Source of the DNA: Diabrotica undecimpunctata
Lineage: Eukaryota > Arthropoda > Insecta > Coleoptera > Chrysomelidae
Assembly: GCF_040954645.1 (NCBI RefSeq)
Contig: NC_092806.1
Location: 22,779,644-22,843,643 of the forward strand
Direction: 5' to 3'
Length of the DNA stretch: 64,000 bases
The notes under the pieces are model-generated. The model did not search any database. It was not told the DNA's origin and saw nothing but the letters and a program-made list of their open reading frames with translations. Each line of letters opens with the position of its first letter. Positions within the stretch are counted from its first letter, which is position 1. Position numbers and translations under genes: made by a program. Positions 11,329 to 21,004 of this stretch are shown here, one piece after another.

Positions 11329-12712
11329 CTATTCAAATTCAAAATAAATAGGATCAACTTCGGAATCCGAGTCGTCTTGAGGGTTAATAATTAGGTTAAT
11401 AATCTCTGCAGTCGCATCAATTATGTTATCAAGATCCCACATTTTTTGTTCTTCTTCTATTACATGTCTTACTGCATCTTTCCAGTTTTTTTTTTGTAAT
11501 ATGTTATAAAGACTTGTATAACAATTCACGTACAGCTTGTATTTTATATGACGTATTTTTTCTAGCCACAGAACTTTTCATTTGTGCCCAAATGAGTTCA
11601 ATTGGATTTATTTTTTAGTGGTATGGTGGAAGTCTAAAGACACGATGATGTTTCGCCTTTCCGCCATTTTGTCAACTACGTATTTCTTGAACTTAGATTT
11701 GTGTTGCCGGTCAATTTTTAAAAGTTCTGCTTTTACCATTCCATCTTCGTAAGGCAGATACTTATTCCGCAGCCAGTCAAGAATATCCTGTTTCTTCCAC
11801 GCATTCGTTAAAAGTCTTTCTACTAGTCGTGAATGATAAGGTGCATTATCTAATACTATAATTGAATTTGGTGGTATGTGTTCAATCATTTGCTCAAAAT
11901 ACTCTTCGAAAACATCTGCTGTCATCTCCTCGTGATAGTCTTTTGTGCTTTTGGAATGAAATTCCAACAAACCATGCTTAACAAATCCTTTTTCACTGCC
12001 AATGTGAGAAATTATTAATCTACTGCCTTTACCAGAAGGTGGGGAGATACCAGTAGACCAACCTTCCATAAAGGCTTGCCTGGAGCTTAATATATTTTTA
12101 TCTGACCAAATTTTTTTTTAGAGTATGACCTGAGTTTACCCACGTTTCATCCTGGTAGAAGATGGGCCTTCCTTCAGCCCGGAATTTTCGTATGGATCTT
12201 AGATAATTTTTTCTTTAACATATTATCTCCTCCTGGTCAATCAAAAGTGATTTTCGGTCTGATTTCTCCCACCGGTAATTTAATTCTTTTAAAACTTGCC
12301 ACAATTTAGTTCGTCCGATATGAGGCAAATCCGGGTCGTCTCTAACTTCTTGTAAAATTTTGTTTAGGTTTGGTATTTCTTTTTTAAAAAAAAATCCATG
12401 AATTTTCCTTCGAATACCATTTTTGGCAAATTCATCAATTTCAATAGGCTTTTTCCCTCTCTTTAAGTGTTCGTTTGTGTTTGGGTTAGCTATACCGTGT
12501 TTTTTTCTTTCTGATAGGAACCTATATATAGTTGACTCTCCTACGCCAGTCATGTTGGCACAACTTTCGACTATGTTGCGAACAGTGTTTGTGGGATTCT
12601 GAGAAACCAGAGCATCGTGAACATTCAGGACAATAGTCTTCTCTCTTGGTGAATAGACAGACTTACTGACTGTACGCAACAGTACCGGTGTAAAACTTGA
12701 TGATGAAGCCAT
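11329..12712 (-). pseudogene. DD82E (Sailor-like) transposase, frameshifted
   Basis: The likely start is the Met at 12712 (MASSSSFTPV); the open frame upstream of it to 12928 is probably not coding. The N-terminal half (12712-12215) has a helix-turn-helix with MTGVGESTIYRFLSER, then RRKIHGFFFKKEIPNL and LWQVLKELNYRWEKSDRK. The DDE part follows in other frames: first Asp in FYQDETWVNSGHT (about 12160-12120), second Asp in IIVLDNAPYHSRL (about 11850), Glu in INPIELIWAQMK (about 11610-11580). The distance from second Asp to Glu is about 82 residues allowing for a frameshift. I recall a DD82E family called Sailor within the IS630-Tc1-mariner superfamily. Damage: a stop after EEIIC, frameshifts near 12100, 11630 and 11530, and a stop just before INPIEL. 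The C-terminus has EEEQKMWDLDNI. Confidence 0.8.
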
Positions 12713-12928
12713 CACAAACAATCCAACAAAACGAGCACGAGCGAAAGGTACGTATATGTTCGTAGGTATATGGAATAAAAAATCACTCACGCACTGCATA
12801 TAATTCGCAAAAGAAGTATTCGAGACGCTAATTACTGCAGTAAACGCAGAAACACCGACGAGCCGTAAATTACATGCGATCAAAAACGTACTAAACAAAA
12901 AAATTGTTTTCGTTCGTAATAACTTCAC

Positions 12929-13380
12929 CCTTTCAAGTTAAGTTTCGAATATAATTATATTATTAAAAATCTGGGGAATTCCATCTTAATTATCTTGCAA
13001 CGAATAGTACCTTCGGATATGAATTCCAGGTTTTCTATTAAAGTGATTAAACGCGAAGATAAGTATTGAAATATCCAAAGAGATAAGGTATTCTTATTTA
13101 CAAAATTGTTAATGGTTAAATTCTTATTTTTATTAATATAATATAATAACCAACATTAGTCGTGAAAGTTTTAATTGTTTTTTTGCTAAATATATTAGTA
13201 TTAAAATATTATCAATATTACATTATTATATTATTATTTAATGAATAAACACCTTAGGAACGCCTATGATTTAAGACCGTTTTATTAGTTTGAGGCATAT
13301 TTCGTGCTCTCAACAATTTGTGAACGAAGAATACATCTTTCCCGTTTTGAGATTTACAATATTGAACTTACTTTAGAAAG
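12929..13380. other. AT-rich stretch without a recognised gene
   Basis: No coding motif. It separates the Sailor-like gene from the cluster of GTGTCACA-type motifs. Confidence 0.3.
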
Positions 13381-13471
13381 TTCTATTGAGTGACACAAAA
13401 CTGTATCTCTCAGAACACCTAATACCCCAGTAAAGTGTTTTCGTGACTACATTTCTTATCAATCTTTTAGT

Positions 13472-13511
13472 GTCACAGAAATGTAAGTGCTGTTACATTT
13501 CTGTGATACTA
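13472..13511. repeat. 17-bp inverted repeat (stem-loop)
   Basis: GTGTCACAGAAATGTAA is followed after 6 bases by TTACATTTCTGTGATAC, its inverse with one mismatch. Related motifs lie at 10496, 13388 and 13526-13543. Confidence 0.75.
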
Positions 13512-13593
13512 TGTTTTCGTACTATTGAGTTACATTTTTGTGGCATTAATTTTATTCCACTGAATGCTGATTGCAGGTAGCAACTGTGGATTT

Positions 13594-13760
13594 GATAATT
13601 TGTTTAATATGTTTAGCAGGGTGGTCTGTTGTATTTGCAGTTCTGTTACAGTTGTGAAACACATGAATCAGTTGATAATTTATTTATTATATTTAGCTGA
13701 GTGGTCTGCTGCACTTCCAGTTCTGTTACAATTGTGAAGACGCAAATACGTGAATCAGTT
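13594..13760. repeat. Diverged tandem duplication, two copies of about 80 bp
   Basis: Both copies begin GATAATTTRTTTAWTAT, share GTGGTCTG and AGTTCTGTTACA, and end with TGAATCAGTT. Copy one is 13594-13673 and copy two 13674-13760. It lies just upstream of the QNKN-family remnant at 13834. Confidence 0.75.
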
Positions 13761-13833
13761 TTAAGTTAATTGTTGTAGAGATTATTATAATTATCGTTAT
13801 AATACTGTTTTATAATTTTATTATTACACAGTA

Positions 13834-14365
13834 ATGGATTCAAGAGGGAAGAAGTTAGTTTTGTTAGCTCTTAACAAATCGGTACGAGATGATAAAACAC
13901 ATACTCATAATTTACCGCTATCATCATAACAAGTGACACATTTAGATAGTGCCTCCCATGTTGCTACGAGTGAACCTAATGTATCAGGATATGAACAATG
14001 TGGGGATATATTTTTTGGTGACGATTAAGAATAAGTGACGCGTGTGGTGGCCAAAACCGCAACGTAAATGTATCTGCTATGTTGCTTTACGATGTCCAGA
14101 CATTAGAGATTCCAAAAATTGACCATTGCTTTTTTGAACCTGGCCATTCGATGATGGAGTCCCATTCGAGACTCGGTCCATGGTCATATTGATAAAGCAT
14201 AAAAAAATGTGGACAAATTTGACCCCACTAGGTGGTACTCCATTGTAATAATGGCATCAAAGAAATCAAAATACACTGTACACGAGATTGGACAAGAAGA
14301 TATTTATGACTTCAAAGCTTTTGCCACAACTCTAATAAAAAAACAAAAAAGTGGACATCCATAAA
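13834..14365 (+). pseudogene. QNKN/EPGHS-family protein, internally deleted
   Basis: The start MDSRGKKLVLLALNKS is followed by a short polar region. The sequence then jumps to IPKIDHCFFEPGHSMMESHS near 14107-14170. After that come VDKFDPTRWYSIVIMASKK and YTVHEIGQEDIYDFKAFA (about 14210-14330). The EPGHS-M-E motif followed by a DF-DFK block matches the C-terminal half of a multi-copy insect protein family, also present at 24366, 50984 and 59955. The central part, with the D-C-QNKN motif, is absent, so this looks like a deletion derivative. There are several stops. I know no experimentally established function for this family; the RNase-H-like look of the motifs suggests a transposase. Confidence 0.55.
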
Positions 14366-14905
14366 TAAATCATCAGCATTCTGATGATTGCTTTTGTTAG
14401 CGCCAGATATATACAACAGCCCAAACAGAGCTTTTAATTTTACAAGATCAATTGGCCTAGCCGTTCTGTTATTGACTGTGTCATGCGTTTCAATGCTATG
14501 AACTTATTGGTGCATTCTACTATTTTTTTTTTCTAGAATATCTGTAGTGAAAAAACATTCCCAAATCTCTTTTATCACCAATTTTCGCCTAATATCACCT
14601 TTTGGTCCTGCTAGATTGGGTAGAAGATTTTCAGTACGAGTTCGAACGTTACGATTAAATTCATGATGTTTCCTCCACCTTGTTCCATCTTTCCCAAACA
14701 AACGTGGTATGCGCGGCATTACTTCTACTGGTACATGTATTTCGACATTATTCTTCACCACAGAAATCCTCTTCTGAATTGGTATCATATTCCAGAACAA
14801 TTGTCTTGCAAACTTGCATCGTCATCTTCTGGTTCCGGTTCGGAATTAGCAACAATTTCGTCAAAAAGTTGTTGCAACCTGATTTGTTCTCTTTCGTAAG
14901 CCATA
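14350..14905 (-). pseudogene. piggyBac transposase N-terminal fragment
   Basis: The minus strand starts at a Met near 14905, with EREQIRLQQLFDEIVANSEP. After a frameshift it gives RLFGKDGTRWRKH (about 14705), then NLLPNLAGPKGDIRRKL and IWECFFTTDIL (about 14640-14530), and then, past a stop, RPIDLVKLKALFGLLYI (about 14460-14410). This is the order of the N-terminal region and first part of the piggyBac DDE fold (GKDGT-W, GP, FFT-DIL, ALFGLLY). The catalytic part is absent because the piece ends near 14350 against the neighbouring remnant. The copy is unrelated to the piggyBac pieces at 1.9-4 kb and 53-55 kb at the level I can compare. Confidence 0.72.
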
Positions 14906-15069
14906 TTCACATAAAACTCCTAAAATGAATATATATTATTTAAACTGACTATGGAACAAAAACGACAAAAACTTACCGTTGAGTATAACACAAATGGTAA
15001 CCTCGGTCGCTCACACCGTCAGGTCAAATAACATATGACTGAATGGCGTGATGAGGATTTGAAAGCTAC

Positions 15070-15443
15070 CTGGCCGCACGGACAAGACAATATAAGCATT
15101 TGAGTTTTAGCGCGAAAATTCTACTACGTCGGTGTCAGGGACCGTACGTTACCACTCGAAGGTTAATGTCGTCAACACGAACAGGAAATCCTCTATTTTC
15201 ACAATGAAAAATCCCAAGCTTAAGTTGTTTCTCTTCATTCTTCGAAAGAAATGGATCTTTTCTGTGCGTTATCTTGTGAAATTTTTCACTTTTACGGTAA
15301 CTTATGGAGGCTCTGGAAATATTGAAAATTCTTGAAGCTTCTTGCTCAATCATACCATTTTAAATTAACTCAAACGCTTTTTGAACATTGTTTTCGGAAT
15401 ACTTTATTTTATACGTGTTTTCAGTTTTCGATTGTTTTAGCAT
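15070..15443 (-). pseudogene. Pogo/CENP-B-like helix-turn-helix fragment
   Basis: The frame from the Met at 15443 reads MLKQSKTENTYKIKYSENN, a stop, then EASRIFNISRASISYRK and, further on, LSKNEEKQLKLGIFHCENRG plus FPVRVDDI. A first helix-turn-helix of the psq/pogo type followed by the 'L-EEE--L--wi--c---GFPV---D' block is the layout of the DNA-binding half of pogo/Tigger transposases and their relatives. About 120 codons are seen. No DDE domain follows. One stop interrupts the first helix region. Confidence 0.62.
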
Positions 15444-16860
15444 AGTTGCTAAAAAAATATAATTAGTTATTGGCCACACATACAACACTAATCATTAACA
15501 CATGTTAATCACTAGATTCTTACAAAAAAGTAATGTCTCAGTTATTGGCCTAGATGGCCAATAATTGATATATTGATAATTTCATGAATTAGTAGTTGGC
15601 CACCTTAAAATTTACGTTATTTGTATAAATGGCGTTAAATTCGTTATGCACTTTCGGACAGGATATACACTATATTCCCACAATAATATACCACATAAAG
15701 TAGAAAGAGAATTTGAGTATATAGTTCTTATCAGCTAACACAAGTTTCTCTAGACGAATAACAAAAATTCGCTTGCAAACTAACGGCACAGAATAGTGTC
15801 TCAATCAATGTCGAATACTGACTAAAACATGGTAGTTACCTTGAACCTAAATGTGTACAAACATGATACCAAACATATTAGAGGCCAATAACTCACTCAT
15901 GGCCAACAACTGGTGCATTTACCCTATCATAAATTTTATTTTTTTACTCTAACCTCTGACAGCACATAGGCATGGATTTCATGATATTTACTTAAATTCG
16001 TTAAATATTATAAAAAATCAGAACTGATAATAACACACGTTGCTGAATTTTATCAGTGCAGCACCCAAGATCAATTTTGTCTTCTCCTATTTTATATGTG
16101 TACATTCTTTAAAAGTAAACAAACTTATTAAACCAGTAAAAATTAAAAATATTCTAAGTAATAAGGTGAAAAAAATAAGATCTTAATTTTACTCTTCTTC
16201 TATGCTTCTCTTAATTTTATTATAATTAATATTTTCGAAATTTAAATAGAGAAAATAAACTAAAGGACTGAAAACTAACTATCTGAAAAAGTCAGTATTA
16301 TAAGCTGTATTAAATAATGCAACAGGATCAATTGCTATTACCCTAACAATATAATTGCCTGCTTTATTACTTTGCTTTACATTACTTACTTTGTATCGGT
16401 AACAACTTATTACAATTTTTCAGATGATTGCCTGATTGCAGGTTTAAGAAATAGAAAATATGAATTTTTCATATTTGACGAAAGGAAAATCTCTAAAAAT
16501 GTTCAACTGAATATATAATGATGAATTGAAAGTTTCTGACACGTAGCTCATTATTTGTGTTGATAATGGTTATTTACTCAATTAAGTAGACGTAAATATG
16601 TAATACGGTAATCACTTACAGTTTTTAAAAAGTTATAACTAGCTTGGAAATTATACTAAGTAAGTATTTTTTTTTTCTTAATAAACTTTTTTAAATAATC
16701 ACAAGTCAACAAGTATCACGATTCTAACTATAATTAGTTTATGGGTAAAACATATATTTTCTATCATCTAAATTAGAAAGCGCTATTTACCGAGAACTCT
16801 CTAGATTTTTTTTAGTATAACTAATAAATTAACAATCAGAATAAAAGCATGTATCATATA
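15444..16860. other. AT-rich stretch without a recognised gene
   Basis: No coding motif, long repeat or RNA gene that I can support. Confidence 0.3.
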
Positions 16861-16867
16861 AGTTAAT

Positions 16868-17515
16868 GTGATGAGCTTAGGCCCTGCCTCTTGATCCTGG
16901 CATGATGTTGTCGGTCCCCTCCAGTAAGAGAATGGCGTGTCCATATTCCTGGTTTGTTGGCCAACGTCGCTTTAGTCTTCTGATATTTTGATGTTGAGGT
17001 ATTTCGGAAATTAACGGATTGCAGTGTGTATTCACTCTTTGAATGTATTGTGATTTCTTTGGTCAGGTTACTTCTTTTATTGTTGAGATGTTGAGATCCT
17101 CATAGCATAGATTCTTTGGTTGGTAGTACCAGGGTGCATCAACAAGTGCTCCCAAGATTTTTGATTGACACCTTTCCATTATAGCAATATTGGATTTACT
17201 ACTACAGACTCACAGCTCTATCTATATGTCCATATTTGTTTGATAACTGTTTTATAAATTAAAATTTTATTATTTATTGACAGCTTTAACCAATTACTTT
17301 CTTTTTGTCTTTGTTTGTTCGTTTGGTCCAGGTGTAGCCCAAGTCATTTGGTTGACATATACGGATGGTGTTGTTTCTCGTCGTAAAGTGTATTTTATTT
17401 TTGTTTTCCATTGTTACAGCTAGTTTTCAAAATCATACAAGTAGTTTTGGAGTTGTTGTGTAGGTATGTTGATGTGTTTATGACTTTTGAGTGCTACTGT
17501 GTGAATGTGCCAATT
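16868..17515 (-). pseudogene. Jockey LINE reverse transcriptase 3' end
   Basis: On the minus strand I read LRRETTPSVYVNQM, a degraded LGLHLDQT block, then INNKILIYKTVIKQIWTY (about 17270-17215), NQKSWEHLLMHPGTTN (about 17160-17120), and finally KATLANKPGIWTRHSLTGGD close to the end. The NK-LIYK-VIKPIWTYG motif and the N-LA tail are characteristic of the C-terminal third of Jockey-clade pol proteins. Stops and frameshifts are frequent, and the catalytic core is missing. The stretch abuts the BEL remnant at about 17520 in opposite orientation. Confidence 0.68.
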
Positions 17516-17524
17516 GTTACGTTA

Positions 17525-17905
17525 ATCCATTGAGACCATCCCACTTCCTTATTGGTAAACGTGCAACGTTTTTAAGCGAACCTGATGTTACTGCTACTCC
17601 AGTAAACCGCCTGTCTATGTACCAGCCCCTATTTTAAGTCAGACATATATGGCAGCATTTAAGCAAGGAGTATGTTAGTGAACTCCAACAAAGAACTAAG
17701 TGGATGTTGAACTACGATTCATTAAGAGCGGGTTTCCTAGTTATAATTAAGAAAGACCATCAACCTCCGTTAAAATGGGACGTGTGAAGAATATTAATGT
17801 TGGCAACGATGGAGTAGCTTAAGTTGTTACTATACGGCATACAGATGAAATGATCAAGAGACCATTTTCAAAAATTTGTCCACTACCACTGGAAGTCTAA
17901 AGAAC
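17525..17905 (+). pseudogene. BEL/Pao pol C-terminal (DUF5641-like) fragment
   Basis: The reading is PLRPSHFLIGKRATFLSEPD, then RLSMYQ, EYVSELQQRTKWMLNYDSL, PPLKW, then after a frameshift GRVKNINVGNDGVA and IKRPFSKICPLPLE, ending at a stop near 17905. This is the last domain of BEL/Pao polyproteins, downstream of integrase: P-HFLIG, then EYL--LQ-R-KW, then PP--W--GRV, then KRP--K-CPLP. The protein is interrupted by at least three stops. The upstream protease, RT and integrase are absent. The sequence after it contains a purine-rich AAGGCGAGGAGTA, then TGTTTGGAATC near 17991, which could be the start of the 3' LTR. Confidence 0.75.
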
Positions 17906-17990
17906 ATTTACTTTGTAGTTTTTAAGTGTTACCTTTAGTTTATGTACCTTTAAGCTTGAAAGGCATTATCTTTTAAGGCGAGGAGTATGT

Positions 17991-18080
17991 TTGGAATCTA
18001 CGGACTAACAAACAACGTGACAACATTGTGCGCCCAATTGGGTACCAGCATTTGGAGCGATGCACCTGCCAGCGAAGAGA
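17991..18080 (+). repeat. Possible start of BEL-type 3' LTR, truncated
   Basis: After the pol stop, a purine tract (AAGGCGAGGAG) is followed by TGTTTGGAATCTACGGAC. The position fits a polypurine tract plus LTR start. No second LTR is available to confirm it, and the sequence changes character near 18080. Confidence 0.4.
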
Positions 18081-18097
18081 ACAGAGTATATACCCCC

Positions 18098-18693
18098 CAT
18101 CGAGTTAGAATCTATGGAGAGGGCATCACGTGACTAAAAACGACCTCACTTCGGCCATATTGTTTTGACACTTTTGACAGATCGTATATGATTTTTTACG
18201 TTTGTTGTTTTTCGAATATTTTTAGTTTTATAATACTTTTATAGAAACTGTAATAATATATTGTGATAGTGCATAATAATGGTTTCTTGTTCTCAACGTA
18301 GTTGCAGTGGCAGAAGCAATGTTAATAAAAAATCTTCAGGAATAACGTTCTACAGGTTAGTATACAAATATGTAAACAAAGTAATGGCCCGTACTTCAGA
18401 GAATAAATTAATAGTATTTGACTGGATTAATTTATCTTTATGTATAATATATCGTGTTTTTAGTGTTTATCGCGGGATAAATATATCATAGTTTATTAAA
18501 AATGTATTGCACTTTGTAGATTATGATTAAATCTTCTGAATAACTAGTCATATTTTTATAGTAGTTTTAATATTATTGAGTCCGGCCATGATCCCACCGC
18601 CATATTGGTATCACCGTTAGCCACGCCTACCTACGCCGTTTTTAATACACACGTTAATATGCTCATAGCTTCTCCATAAATTCTAACTCGATG
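18098..18693. repeat. 23-bp inverted repeat flanking the THAP exon
   Basis: CATCGAGTTAGAATCTATGG (continuing AGA) at 18098-18120 is matched in inverse by 18671-18693 with a single mismatch. The enclosed 550 bp contains the THAP-type exon and GCCATATTG sequences near 18150 and 18600. Confidence 0.7.
18279..18355 (+). CDS. THAP-domain first exon (partial)
   Basis: The first 26 codons read MVSCSQRSCSGRSNVNKKSS then GITFYR. This matches the start of a C2CH THAP zinc-finger domain: a Cys pair four residues apart in the first line, a basic Asn/Lys loop, then G-TF-R. The codon for the last Arg runs into ACAG followed by GTTAGT, a good 5' splice donor with GT at 18356-18357. Beyond it the frame continues into AT-rich sequence to 18491, which is probably intron. 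THAP proteins bind DNA, and many derive from P-element-like transposases. No downstream exon with the rest of the domain (C-x2-H, AVPTIF-type end) was recognised in the window. It may be a host gene or part of a P-like element. Confidence 0.5.
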
Positions 18694-18853
18694 ATACCCC
18701 CTTAGTAAGGTAACTCCCATAAAAAGTTTTGGAGAGAGTTTCTAGCGCCAAATACGGACGGGCCGAAACTAATTTCATTTGGCGGCAAATTCAAAATATA
18801 GGTTCTGAATTTTAGGCGGCAAATTCAAAAAGCATGCTTTTAATGGAAAGTAA

Positions 18854-19104
18854 ATATAGTCATAAGTCGGTCAGATAGCCAAGCGGGCTAGGCAGCCGAT
18901 TCTCGCCCCAGCTCGGTGTACAGAAAAATAAAAAAGGCTAACGCAGCAGTTTAAAATTCTAGATGAATCTGCGGATAGACTAGAATATGCTGGTGTCTGA
19001 TCGGCCTATGGTGGAGCAGTACGGCACGAGATAAGGGCTTGCCGCTCGGTGATACTCCTCCATAGATCCCTACCGGAAGTGCATGGCGCCTAAATACCTG
19101 TATA

Positions 19105-19178
<74 letters not shown>

Positions 19179-19182
19179 ATAA
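18854..19182 (+). repeat. 12-bp target site duplication around a SINE
   Basis: ATATAGTCATAA occurs at 18854-18865 and again at 19171-19182, directly outside the SINE-like segment and its (TA)n tail. Confidence 0.75.
18866..19170 (+). mobile_element. tRNA-derived SINE with (TA)n tail
   Basis: The head GTCGGTCAGATAGCCAAGCG then GGCTAGGCAGCCGATTC resembles the 5' part of a tRNA of the Leu/Ser kind, with a TAGCCAAGCGGG A-box. A degenerate B-box may lie at CAGTTTAAAATTCTAG near 18948. It is followed by an unrelated body (to about 19095), and the copy ends in (TA)n. A perfect 12-bp duplication of the target brackets the whole, which strongly supports a retroposed unit of about 305 bp. It is not a functional tRNA because the 3' half does not fold back on the head. 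Confidence 0.7.
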
Positions 19183-19343
19183 AATAAGAAACAAAAACTT
19201 ATTCTATGCCAAAAAATATATTCTCTCTGTCCAAAAATATAGTATACACTTACACATTTTTATATATAAATGTATAACATAATATCTGATACAGAGAGAG
19301 TATATATTATGGTATAGGAAAAGTTTTATTTAATATTTTATGA
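19177..19343. mobile_element. Foldback MITE, about 167 bp
   Basis: The two halves are imperfect inverted copies. The left starts TCATAAAATAAG and contains TTCTATGCC and ATATTCTCTCTGT. The right reverse complement starts TCATAAAATATTA and contains TTCCTATACC and ATACTCTCTCTGT. The arms are about 80 bp with a short AT-rich centre. The SINE sits exactly at its left edge, so part of the SINE target duplication belongs to this repeat. Confidence 0.65.
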
Positions 19344-19350
19344 TTATATC

Positions 19351-20827
19351 TGTTTTCCATTACATTAACAAACCAAAGTCCCAAAAACAACAAAATAAAA
19401 CACACACATCCTGACACTACTTGTTTATTTGTATAATTTTATTTGGTAAAGTATTGGCAACAAATATCCTTATCCTCCTCTAAATGTTGTTAGCTTACTG
19501 TCTCCATTGCCTGCAATTATGTACCAGATGAACAACTTCAAGAAGGGATTTTTCAACCAATCTTCATTTAATCTTCCCATCATGTTGGAGATCTTCCTTT
19601 TGATATACAAATATAGATACCTCGGACGTTTTTCACATTTGGTCCCAGTAAAGATAGCCTCAAGTTAGCAGTCAATTTAATTTCACAGAACAAAATATTG
19701 CGTTGGCAGTGTTGCCATGTCCTTATAATGTATGTTATATGCATCAAATACAAAGAGATAAAGCTTTTAAAATGTACATTTTTATTATATTATTTTATGG
19801 ATTCTGCAATTTTATACCTTACATAAAACATTAATAAATTAATATTTGTTTCATTTGATATTAATTGCAATTAATTATTAGAAAATTGTTTTGGCAATTG
19901 CCCTTTGATAGGTTAGCGAAAAGATTTGGCAATAGAGTCAGAACCCTTAAACCACCAGTTGCCAGATCGCAATGGATGTCTTTTTAACTTTATTATTTAT
20001 ACTGATATTTTTCTATTTACTTTTAAAACTATTTACTTTTACTTAGTAGTATCTAAGTATTAGTTTTTAAATTTCTTAGTGCTTTTGATTGCATATGTTT
20101 CATTTGTAATATAAATTTCAACACTACCAAACACCAACATTTCATTTTGTCAAACACATTTGACGCTATCTTCACTGGGCCCAAATGTGAAGAATGTTCG
20201 ATACCTCTATATTCATTAGTAATGGTTTGTTGTGAGTTTAATACCCTCTAAAATACTCTGCCTTAAAGTACTCAGATATAATTTAACTATTGCTCAGAAG
20301 TAGAAGATCCATGAAAATCTTAAATAATGAAATATTACTAAAATTAAGAATGTATGACTTTTTTTTATAAAATAAGGCCAATTTTAGGAATCCAATTATA
20401 AGAGTTAAGAGTTTTTTTTTATAAAATAAGGGATATAAGAGTTTTAATGCTGTTAAAATATATATAGTATATAAATATAACACCAATCTTGGTTAAGATT
20501 AAAGTTTGGTATAATTAGGTGCTATTCTTACCTGGTGCTTGTAAAAATAAACTCCTAATCCTCAGAATGTTTAATAGCCATTTGTCCAACTTTAACTTTC
20601 ACCCATCAACAAAAAATATTCTTTTGATTGGGAATGCTATATTATTTTGGTAATGTACCTTTTTCTCTTTTAGCAGTGTTTTATACTGTTTTTATCGCCT
20701 TTTACTAAAATTTGGTATACGATGTTTTTATAACGCCATTTGCAACTTGCAAAGGCGTGGATTACAAGGTTGCCACTAACAAATTTTTTTTATGGATAGT
20801 CATAATTCTGTAGAAATAAGTTATTGT
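19351..20827. other. Stretch without a recognised gene
   Basis: Mostly AT-rich. Two T-runs followed by ATAAAATAAGG near 20360 and 20412 form a short direct repeat. No supported coding sequence. Confidence 0.3.
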
Positions 20828-21004
20828 AAATTTAAGTGGTGGACGATATCAAAAGAGTCGCAGGACCAATGTGGAAACGCCTAGCACACAACAGGGATGA
20901 ATGGCGAGAAATGGGAGAGGCCTTTATTCGACAATTCGGATAGAAAAAGGGCTTAAAAAAAAAAAAAAAAAACAAAAAAAAAAAAAAAAAAAATTTAAGT
21001 GGTG
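20828..21004 (+). mobile_element. LINE 3'-end insertion of 149 bp with poly(A) and TSD
   Basis: The insert (20842-20990) reads DDIKRVAGPMWKRLAHNRDE then WREMGEAFIRQFG and a stop, the last residues of an RTE-like LINE pol. It is followed by an A-rich tail of about 40 bp. AAATTTAAGTGGTG stands both before (20828-20841) and after it (20991-21004), a perfect 14-bp target site duplication. It is an extreme 5' truncation, leaving about 34 codons, and still shows how the LINE inserted. Confidence 0.85.

Noticed and set aside
12713..12928. N-terminal extension of the Sailor-like gene with a hydrophobic start
   Set aside because: The homologous gene at 48219 starts at the position equivalent to the Met at 12712; a signal peptide makes no sense for a transposase.
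18866..18945. Possible functional tRNA gene
   Set aside because: The head resembles a tRNA, but the acceptor arm does not close, the B-box is degenerate, and a (TA)n tail plus target duplication mark it as a SINE.
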